Below the pieces are notes generated by a model. It saw nothing but the letters and a program-made list of their open reading frames with translations, was not told where the DNA came from and ran no database searches. Source: Allobaculum sp. (GTDB lineage: Bacteria > Bacillota_I > Bacilli_A > Erysipelotrichales > Erysipelotrichaceae). Taken from it: a stretch of 8,380 nucleotides of DNA. This document shows, piece by piece, positions 1-5,229 of this stretch. Location: assembly GCA_014803815.1 (NCBI GenBank), contig JAAVAY010000026.1, forward strand, positions 1 to 8,380, written 5' to 3'. Both the position numbers and the translations under genes were made by a program. How positions within the stretch are numbered: the first letter of the stretch is position 1; each line of letters starts with the position of its first letter.

Positions 1-186
1 GGAGATGACTTGGACAAATAACAATTGATCAGGATTCAAAAGCGCATCAATTTGAGGAATAAGTTCTTTGGGGTCTTTGCCAGACTTGGTAATGATGGTG
101 GGATTGGTGGTTACCCCTGTAATGGTTAAAAGATCATTGAGTTCCTGAATGGCTTCAAGATTGCTCGTATCTAAGATGAGTTCCAT
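1..186 (-). CDS. fsa: Fructose-6-phosphate aldolase (FSA/TalC-type), N-terminal part only
   Basis: The 62 visible codons begin MELILDTSNLEAIQELNDL and continue through GVTTNPTII. This matches the start of E. coli FsaA/FsaB, small class I aldolases of the transaldolase superfamily, with Asp6 and the TTNP motif (residues 26-29) at the same positions. The family is about 220 residues long, so roughly 160, including the Schiff-base lysine, lie beyond the left edge. The ATG at 184-186 is preceded by AAGGA (minus strand) 8 nt away. It lies downstream of the glycyl radical enzyme gene on the same strand, with an 86-bp gap holding a strong hairpin, so the two are probably co-transcribed. In the E. 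coli pathway FSA cleaves 1-deoxyfructose-6-phosphate to glyceraldehyde-3-phosphate and hydroxyacetone, and that role is inferred here from context. A transaldolase-like protein of other specificity is the main alternative. Confidence 0.85.
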   Translation of the reverse strand, partial: MELILDTSNLEAIQELNDLLTITGVTTNPTIITKSGKDPKELIPQIDALLNPDQLLFVQVIS

Positions 187-207
187 ATAAAAAATCCTTT
201 CTCGAAG

Positions 208-255
208 CACGATTTTCCTTCAAGCCATATGACTCTTACTTGAAGGAAAATCGTG
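208..255 (-). promoter_or_regulatory. Intercistronic hairpin, perfect 17-bp stem
   Basis: Positions 208-224 and 239-255 are exact reverse complements (17 of 17), separated by a 14-nt loop. The element lies 17 nt past the stop codon of the radical enzyme gene and ends about 7 nt before the aldolase Shine-Dalgarno. Neither strand has a T-run directly after the stem; the nearest T6 on the minus strand follows the aldolase ribosome binding site. It is therefore not a standard intrinsic terminator. More likely it protects or processes the upstream mRNA, or lowers expression of the aldolase relative to the enzyme. The structure is seen directly and its function is inferred. Confidence 0.8.
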
Positions 256-272
256 AAAGAAATTTATCGTTT

Positions 273-2687
273 TTATAAATTTTGTTCGGTACGGCCGATG
301 ATGTCATCTTGAGTGGCTTTAGAGAGCACATTGAAAAAAGCGGAGTATCCCGCGACGCGGACGATGAGATCTTGATGATTTTCCGGATGACGCTGCGCAT
401 CGAGCAGTGTTTCTTTGTCTACCACGTTGTATTGCACGTGATAGCCATGTAAGCGATTGAAGAAGGTGCGAATCAACATTTCTAACTTCATTCGATTTTC
501 AGGAGTAGCTAATAAAGCCGGAGTCACTTTTTGATTGAGTAGAACACCGCCAGTGATCTTATCTGTTGGCAGTTTTGATACGGATTTGAATACCGCGGTT
601 GGACCTTGCTTATCCATCGCATGACTTGGAGAGCATCCTTCGGCTAAAGGTTCTTTAGCTAAGCGGCCATCTGGAGTAGCCATAGTACCAAAGCCTTGGC
701 CTACGTTTGCGGAAATAGAGGATGTTCCTGCATAGCGAATGCCTCCAATGGGCCCACGGCCATACCGTGTATTGGGATATTTTTCGATTTCTTTTATGTA
801 CGTGTCATACACATCGATCACCAAATGATCGACTTCGTCTTGGTCGTTGCCATATTTTGGTGCCTCCTCAAGGAGCATTTGACGAATGGCTTGATTTTTC
901 GAGCCTTCAAAATTTTGATGCAAGGCATCCATTAAGTCTTGACGGCTAATTTTTTGTTCGTCATAGACCAATTTTTTAATGGCAGCTAAAGAATCAGCCA
1001 TGTTGGCGATTCCGACTTGTAAGCCAGAAATGAAATCGTATATGGCCCCACCCTCTTTAATGGTCTTCCCGCGACCGATGCAATCTTGCGTTAAAGCGGA
1101 GCATAGAATATCAGGAACCTCTTTTTCTGAGGCTAAGTCAATCGCGTTTTCTGTGATAACACTCGCTCGCGTGAGTTCTACCATCACTTGATCAATGGCC
1201 TTTTTTAAATCATCATAGGTTTCCATATCTTCGAAATGACCTACTTCTGAGGCAAAGCGTTTTTGAGTGGTTTGGTCAATGCCATTATTCATAGCGACAA
1301 GAAGCAAGCGCGGAAAGTTGATGTAGGACATGCCAGTGCAACGATATCCCCATTTTCCAGGCACAGCCGTTTCCACGCATCCAATGGCAGAGTAGTTGTA
1401 AGCATCTTCTTTTTTCACTCCCCAGTTGATAAAGGAAGGGATGATGATTTCATCGTTATTGAAGGCTGGCATTCCAGTTCCTAAGCGCATGACTTCAATC
1501 GCTTCTTTCATAAAATCCAAGGGAAGATTGGCATGATAGCGAACGGTGAGGTTTGGTTGAGGCAGACGAACACGCGCTACAGATTTTAAAACCAAATAGC
1601 TCATTTCGTTGACAGCATCTTGTCCTTCTGAAGTTTGTCCACCCACTGTCACGTTTTGATACATCGGACTTCCCGCTGAAGAGAAGGTGTGGGATTGCGA
1701 ACGCACTTTGTTGATGGTTTGAGTTTTGATCCAAAGATTAGCCAACAAATCGAGAGCTTCTTCTTCATCAATAAGGCCATTTTCTAAGTCTTGAACGTAG
1801 AAAGGATTCATATATTGATCAAAGCGCCCAAATGAAAGCGAGTGGCCATTGGATTCAATTTGTAAAACAACTTGAATGAGCCATACAGCTTGCAAAGCTT
1901 CATGGAAGGAATCAGGGGCTTCCCAAGGCACTTTGCGCAAGATGCGCGCCATTTCTAATAGTTCTTCTTTGCGTACAGGATCACTTGTTTCATGGGCTAA
2001 TTCTTGAGCTAACTCAGCATATCGATTGGCAAAGCGTTTTACCGCTAAGCAAACGATTTCTACGGCTTTGTAAAAATGATATTGCGAGATGGATTCAGGC
2101 TGGCACAAGTCGAGTTCCTCTCGTTTTTGTTTGGCGCGTTGATAAAACCCCTTTAAGCCTGTTTGTAAAAGGGTAGGAAGATCCACCGCTAAGTGGGCAT
2201 CTCCGGCATTAAGTTTGCCCTCCATGCCAAATAAACCCGTTTCCATATACACTTGGACTTCATCGGGCAACATTTCCATGCCCTTAGCCCGAAGGGTTTT
2301 ACCCTCCCAAAAGGGAGCGATAGAGCGAATTTGATCTTTCGTTTCTTCGGTAATTTGAAAAACATCGCCATCGCGCTGATCGAACAAATCGAGTTCTTTC
2401 AAAACGAAATCCAACGTGTATTCAGGAAATACAGGGGCGTTGCGATTGGCGCTTGCTTGGTTTCCCGCCAAACGCGATTCGTCTTCGATGTAAATGGTCA
2501 TATGATCCAAAATGGTTTCAAGCATCTTAGCCCGTTTAATCACCACTGGAGAATTGAGGTGTTCTTTATAGGCTTGCGTACAAAGCAAGGCGCGCTGGGC
2601 ATCGATATAGGGATCCTTGTTTAAAACGTCGGTACGGTATTTTTCCATACGAGCGCTCAGCTCACCGAAATGGTCTACATTTTTCAT
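273..2687 (-). CDS. ybiW: Glycyl radical enzyme, YbiW type (probable 1,5-anhydroglucitol-6-phosphate C-O lyase)
   Basis: This 804-residue protein has the full layout of the pyruvate formate-lyase-like superfamily. A PFL barrel domain fills about residues 10-650, and a C-terminal glycyl radical domain carries RVAGYSAFF with the radical glycine at Gly780. The active-site loop is GCVETAV, with Cys437 as thiyl-radical residue and Glu439 as likely base. There is one cysteine, not the adjacent pair of true pyruvate formate-lyase, so an eliminase or dehydratase chemistry is expected. The loop continues GKWGYRCTGMS, which I recall as characteristic of E. coli YbiW and different from PflD (GCVELSIPG). 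ESNGHSLSFGRFDQY (278-292) and GDAHLAV (162-168) also resemble YbiW. E. coli YbiW opens the ring of 1,5-anhydroglucitol-6-phosphate, and the adjacent aldolase fits this. Substrate is inferred and family is secure. The enzyme is cytoplasmic, oxygen-sensitive and needs the divergent activase. The ATG at 2685-2687 has only a weak Shine-Dalgarno. Confidence 0.9.
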   Translation of the reverse strand: MKNVDHFGELSARMEKYRTDVLNKDPYIDAQRALLCTQAYKEHLNSPVVIKRAKMLETILDHMTIYIEDESRLAGNQASANRNAPVFPEYTLDFVLKELDLFDQRDGDVFQITEETKDQIRSIAPFWEGKTLRAKGMEMLPDEVQVYMETGLFGMEGKLNAGDAHLAVDLPTLLQTGLKGFYQRAKQKREELDLCQPESISQYHFYKAVEIVCLAVKRFANRYAELAQELAHETSDPVRKEELLEMARILRKVPWEAPDSFHEALQAVWLIQVVLQIESNGHSLSFGRFDQYMNPFYVQDLENGLIDEEEALDLLANLWIKTQTINKVRSQSHTFSSAGSPMYQNVTVGGQTSEGQDAVNEMSYLVLKSVARVRLPQPNLTVRYHANLPLDFMKEAIEVMRLGTGMPAFNNDEIIIPSFINWGVKKEDAYNYSAIGCVETAVPGKWGYRCTGMSYINFPRLLLVAMNNGIDQTTQKRFASEVGHFEDMETYDDLKKAIDQVMVELTRASVITENAIDLASEKEVPDILCSALTQDCIGRGKTIKEGGAIYDFISGLQVGIANMADSLAAIKKLVYDEQKISRQDLMDALHQNFEGSKNQAIRQMLLEEAPKYGNDQDEVDHLVIDVYDTYIKEIEKYPNTRYGRGPIGGIRYAGTSSISANVGQGFGTMATPDGRLAKEPLAEGCSPSHAMDKQGPTAVFKSVSKLPTDKITGGVLLNQKVTPALLATPENRMKLEMLIRTFFNRLHGYHVQYNVVDKETLLDAQRHPENHQDLIVRVAGYSAFFNVLSKATQDDIIGRTEQNL

Positions 2688-2738
2688 CTTTATAATTGAA
2701 CATCTCGAAGCGAAAGGTTTTCGAATTCTTCATTTTTA

Positions 2739-2761
2739 ATTTCAAATCTTCCGTTTGAAAT
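2739..2761. promoter_or_regulatory. Inverted repeat, candidate operator for the radical enzyme gene
   Basis: ATTTCAAA (2739-2746) and TTTGAAAT (2754-2761) form perfect 8-bp arms around a 7-bp spacer. The repeat lies about 20-42 nt downstream of the predicted start of transcription from the radical enzyme promoter, where a bound repressor would block elongation. More TTTGAAA/TTTCAAA boxes occur on the activase side of the same region. The DeoR-family regulator encoded close by (3904-4704) is the natural candidate to bind. Binding is inferred; only the symmetry is seen. Confidence 0.5.
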
Positions 2762-2787
2762 GTTTTTTCCTTTCTTGTTACATTTTT

Positions 2788-2815
2788 AGTCTATCAAATT
2801 CTCCTTTCTCGTCAA
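2788..2815 (-). promoter_or_regulatory. Sigma-A-type promoter of the radical enzyme gene
   Basis: On the minus strand TTGACG (2810-2815) is followed after 16 bp by TAGACT (2788-2793), which is preceded by TGA to give an extended -10. The -35 matches the consensus at five of six positions and the -10 at four of six. Transcription would start near 2781, giving a leader of about 94 nt before the ATG at 2687. No better pair was seen between the divergent genes on this strand. Confidence 0.55.
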
Positions 2816-2832
2816 TACGAAACAATATAAAT

Positions 2833-2884
2833 TTTCAAAAATAAATTAATAAACTTTCATTTGAAACTTATAAACTATTCAAAC
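2833..2884. promoter_or_regulatory. TTTCAAA/TTTGAAA box cluster upstream of the activase
   Basis: TTTCAAA occurs at 2833-2839, TTTGAAA at 2860-2866 and the near copy ATTCAAA at 2877-2883, just upstream of the likely activase promoter. With the perfect inverted repeat at 2739-2761, this makes four exact heptamers and one near match in 278 bp. They may be half-sites for the neighbouring DeoR-type repressor or another regulator of both divergent genes. The DNA is A/T-rich, so chance contributes. Confidence 0.3.
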
Positions 2885-2904
2885 GGGTTTGGCTTTGTTA
2901 CACT
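2876..2904 (+). promoter_or_regulatory. Candidate promoter of the activase gene
   Basis: TACACT (2899-2904) preceded by TGT forms an extended -10. A poor -35, TATTCA (2876-2881), lies 17 bp upstream. Transcription would start near 2911 and leave a leader of about 55 nt with a small AAGCC/GGCTT hairpin (2922-2936). The -35 is weak, which would suit dependence on the extended -10. Confidence 0.35.
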
Positions 2905-2965
2905 AAAGTCATCCTTATCAAAAGCCTAAGCGGCTTCAATACAAAACGAGAAGAAGGGAAAAAAT

Positions 2966-3859
2966 ATGAATGCCACAATTTTTAATATCCAAAAATTTTC
3001 GATCCACGATGGTCCAGGAATTCGCACTACAATATTTTTAAAGGGATGCCCTTTACGCTGTGCTTGGTGTGCCAATCCTGAATCACAAAAGATCCGCATT
3101 GAACCCATATACGATTCTAAAAAGTGTATTCAGTGCCAAGCGTGTGTAGAGGCTTGTTCGAAGCAGGCTTTACATCTTGAAGACGATCGCATTGTGCGTG
3201 ACTCAAGCAAGTGTACGGATTGCTTAGCGTGTACGAAGGTTTGTCCAAGTAAAGCGATGAAAACGGAAGGCGAACAAAAAGCTATTGAAGACATCGTAGC
3301 CTTATGCCTTCAAGACTATGACTTTTATGAACAATCCCAAGGTGGAGTGACCATTTCCGGAGGAGAGGGCATGATTCAACCTGAAGCGGCTAAAGCCATT
3401 GCTCTTGCTTTAAAGCAACATGGCATTCATGTCGCCATGGAAACCACTGGATTTGTTTCCTCTTCCATCTTTCAAGAACTTGCTCCCTTGTTTGATTTGT
3501 TGCTCTTTGATGTAAAGCACTACAATCCTGCCATTCATCAAGCCAAAACGGGTGTTCGCAATGAGCAAATCATTCAAAATTTAAAGTGGGCTCGCGATCA
3601 AGGAATTGATATTTTGCCTCGTATTCCTGTGATTCCAAACTTTAACGATTCTCTAGAGGATGCTAAAGGCGTGGCCAACTTATTAAAGGAAGTAGGATTA
3701 GACACAATTCAGCTCTTACCTTTTCATCAAATGGGAGAAAACAAATACCATCTTTTACAGCGCGAGTACGCCTATGAAAACACGACAGCCCTCCATCCTG
3801 AAGATTTAGTCGACTATCAACAAGCCTTTTTAGACCAAGGCATTCAAGCGTTTTTCTAA
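2966..3859 (+). CDS. Glycyl radical enzyme activase (radical SAM)
   Basis: This 297-residue protein is a typical activase of the PflA/YbiY/PflC kind. FSIHDGPGIRTTIFLKGCPL leads into the radical-SAM cluster motif CX3CX2C (Cys28, Cys32, Cys35). Two ferredoxin-like CX2CX2CX3C motifs follow (Cys54/57/60/64 and Cys83/86/89/93), the inserted two-cluster domain found in activases of non-PFL glycyl radical enzymes and absent from PflA itself. SGGE (131-134) is the SAM-binding GGE motif. The enzyme reductively cleaves S-adenosylmethionine and abstracts hydrogen from the glycine of its partner, here expected to be Gly780 of the divergent enzyme. The start is supported by AGAAGGG 7 nt before the ATG. 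Divergence from its target is an arrangement unlike E. coli ybiW-ybiY, where I recall the two being adjacent on the same strand. Family assignment is certain; pairing is inferred from adjacency. Confidence 0.95.
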   Translation: MNATIFNIQKFSIHDGPGIRTTIFLKGCPLRCAWCANPESQKIRIEPIYDSKKCIQCQACVEACSKQALHLEDDRIVRDSSKCTDCLACTKVCPSKAMKTEGEQKAIEDIVALCLQDYDFYEQSQGGVTISGGEGMIQPEAAKAIALALKQHGIHVAMETTGFVSSSIFQELAPLFDLLLFDVKHYNPAIHQAKTGVRNEQIIQNLKWARDQGIDILPRIPVIPNFNDSLEDAKGVANLLKEVGLDTIQLLPFHQMGENKYHLLQREYAYENTTALHPEDLVDYQQAFLDQGIQAFF

Positions 3860-3864
3860 CCCTA

Positions 3865-3900
3865 CAAAAAAGGCGAACCTTTTTAGGCTCGTCCTTTTTG
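3865..3900. terminator. Bidirectional intrinsic terminator between convergent genes
   Basis: Arms 3865-3880 and 3885-3900 pair imperfectly around a TTTT loop: outer CAAAAA/TTTTTG, inner GGCGAACCT/AGGCTCGTC. The A-tract and T-tract at the two ends give a U-rich 3' end in either direction. It occupies the whole 44-bp gap between the activase stop and the regulator stop, and mismatches on one strand become G-U pairs on the other. It should serve both genes. Confidence 0.75.
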
Positions 3901-3903
3901 TAT

Positions 3904-4704
3904 TTACAGTTGTTTATCTTTTGGCCAAGCGGGGTGATCTTTTTGAACATCACTCAAGCGAACATGAACCCCATGACGATTGAGCGAGTCAATCATCCCC
4001 TGCGAAATTCCCTGATCGGTGATCACCATATGCACGGCTTGAGCGGGAAGTTGATTGACCAAGCTCTTTTTGGTGAACTTAGAAGAATCGGTCAAGACAT
4101 ACACGTGACTAGCTTGGTCTACCATTTGTCGTACCGCTTGGGCGCGCATATAGTCTGCAATGCGAAAGCCGTTTTCATCTGTGTAGCCATCTGTTCCTAA
4201 GAAAAATTTATCCACCAAGAAGTTTTTGACTGTTTGTTCTAAAAGGGGACCCACTAACGCACGGGAGTCCTTTTGAATCTCGCCCCCAAGTAAAATGATG
4301 CGAATGGAATCTTCGTTCCGAATGAAATCCGAAATGAAAACGGAATTCGTTAAAATCGTCACGTTTTTTTTCCGTTTGGCTAGTTCCATTACAAATAAGG
4401 CACATGAAGACCCCGATTCCACCATAATAGTTTCGCCATCTTCTACTAAATCGGCGGCACACTTGGCAATTTGTTCTTTGAGTTCATAGGCATAATCCAT
4501 GCGATTGTTGATGTCATCGGGACTAGGAATGCAGGCATAGCCATGCACTCGCCGGATTAATCCTGCATTTTCTAAAAATTTTAAATCCTTCCGAATGGTT
4601 ACAGTAGAAACACCAGTTTTATCGGAAAGCGCATTGACACTCATCTTTTTTTCATCATGTACCAGCTGCACAATCTCTTTTTGTCGACTATTGATTGCGG
4701 TCAT
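3904..4704 (-). CDS. DeoR-family transcriptional repressor
   Basis: The 266-residue protein starts with a DeoR-type winged helix-turn-helix (about residues 6-57, recognition helix near VSTVTIRKDLKFLE at 32-45). A sugar-phosphate sensor domain of the DeoR C-terminal type fills about 75-230. Visible ligand-pocket signatures are ESGSS (96-100), TNS (119-121), GGEI (140-143), GPLLEQ (152-157), FFLGTDG (167-173) and DSSKF (206-210). Length is normal for the family (about 250-265). DeoR proteins usually repress sugar-catabolic operons and are released by a phosphorylated sugar intermediate. Its position next to the radical enzyme, activase and aldolase suggests it controls them, perhaps sensing an anhydrohexitol phosphate, which is inference. 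The ATG at 4702-4704 gives a complete HTH but has no clear Shine-Dalgarno, and no in-frame start exists just upstream. Confidence 0.92.
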   Translation of the reverse strand: MTAINSRQKEIVQLVHDEKKMSVNALSDKTGVSTVTIRKDLKFLENAGLIRRVHGYACIPSPDDINNRMDYAYELKEQIAKCAADLVEDGETIMVESGSSCALFVMELAKRKKNVTILTNSVFISDFIRNEDSIRIILLGGEIQKDSRALVGPLLEQTVKNFLVDKFFLGTDGYTDENGFRIADYMRAQAVRQMVDQASHVYVLTDSSKFTKKSLVNQLPAQAVHMVITDQGISQGMIDSLNRHGVHVRLSDVQKDHPAWPKDKQL

Positions 4705-4834
4705 ATCAATAGCGGATTGGATAGCTAAGAGGAAAATCCGCGCTCTCTTCCTGTATCGTATCCATTAGCCTTTTCTAGACTAATTTCCTCATCTTTCCCT
4801 TGAAATAAGACTTTGCTATCTCTAGGGATTATTA

Positions 4835-4851
4835 TGAAAACGATGTTTTCA
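4835..4851. promoter_or_regulatory. 17-bp palindrome, possible operator
   Basis: TGAAAAC (4835-4841) and GTTTTCA (4845-4851) are perfect 7-bp arms around GAT, about 130 bp upstream of the regulator start codon. The left half (TGAAAACG) resembles half of a catabolite-responsive element, but the total spacing is 3 bp too long for the usual 14-bp site. It could be an autoregulatory site of the DeoR protein or a degenerate cre. The symmetry is seen; function is inferred. Confidence 0.35.
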
Positions 4852-4940
4852 AAAAAGGAAAATCCATCCCAAACAAGCCCGATTTTGTTCTCAGTCTAGA
4901 GGAGCGTATCGACTTTCCTTTTTTCTTTCGATTGTTTTTG

Positions 4941-4949
4941 ATTGTACCA
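4941..4949 (-). promoter_or_regulatory. Possible extended -10 element of the regulator gene
   Basis: On the minus strand TGGTACAAT reads as an extended -10 (TGn plus TACAAT, five of six). No -35 is correctly spaced; TTGAAA upstream is 20 bp away. Use of this promoter would give the regulator a leader of about 230 nt. It overlaps the start codon of the small ORF at 4891-4950, so the two readings exclude each other. Confidence 0.25.
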
Positions 4950-5191
4950 TACTTCTCCTCTTATGATTTCAAACGCAAGTTTAAAAGAATCGTTCGAAAA
5001 TATGAAAATTCAAAAATTTGATTTCAAGAAAAAAACAAAAGTAATTTTTCTGTTTGGGATATAGCTTGGTATCGAACTTTTTTTAATATGCTTTCTCTTT
5101 CTTCCCTTTCCCAAGTTTTTTTGCACTTTCTTTTCTACTTTTTCTTATGATAGTTTTAAGAAATAGTCTAAAAATGAGCCGTTATTCAATC

Positions 5192-5200
5192 TGTTAAAAT
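5192..5200 (+). promoter_or_regulatory. Extended -10 element of the pcrA promoter
   Basis: TGTTAAAAT combines a TGn extension with TAAAAT (five of six to consensus). No recognisable -35 sits 16-18 bp upstream, as is common for extended -10 promoters. Transcription would begin near 5207, directly before AAGGAG at 5217-5222. A second possible -10, TATGAT at 5146-5151, has TTGCAC 19 bp upstream and is less convincing. Confidence 0.4.
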
Positions 5201-5229
5201 ACAGCTTTACAAAAATAAGGAGACTTCCT

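Larger units (their letters stand above)
4705..5229. other. 525-bp A/T-rich intergenic region between divergent regulator and pcrA
   Basis: No confident gene is present on either strand. The region holds a 17-bp palindrome (4835-4851), a possible extended -10 facing the regulator (4941-4949), a 19-codon ORF with a Shine-Dalgarno on the minus strand (4891-4950), and a 56-codon open stretch lacking a start codon on the minus strand (4728-4895). The pcrA promoter and ribosome binding site lie at the right end. The stretch 4970-5160 is mostly A/T and pyrimidine tracts, and I see nothing specific in it. No tRNA, riboswitch or T-box signature was recognised. Confidence 0.6.

Noticed and set aside
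208..255. Hairpin read as an intrinsic terminator of the radical enzyme gene
   Set aside because: No U-run follows the stem on either strand; the first T6 comes after the aldolase ribosome binding site.
2253..2624. 123-codon plus-strand reading frame
   Set aside because: It lies wholly antisense to the well-supported radical enzyme gene, has no homology I recognise and no convincing ribosome binding site.
273..2687. Annotation of the radical enzyme as pyruvate formate-lyase
   Set aside because: The active site has a single cysteine in GCVE instead of the adjacent cysteine pair of PFL, and the neighbours are an aldolase and a two-cluster activase.
3663..3953. 96-codon minus-strand reading frame across the activase end
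   Set aside because: It is antisense to the activase C-terminus and runs through the convergent terminator; codons look non-coding.
4835..4851. Canonical cre site for CcpA
   Set aside because: The left half fits, but the two halves are 3 bp too far apart for the standard element, so only a generic palindrome is claimed.
4835..4900. 21-codon plus-strand ORF beginning MKTMFSKKEN
   Set aside because: Very short, no neighbour on that strand nearby, and its start coincides with the palindrome; only a chance AGGGA precedes it.
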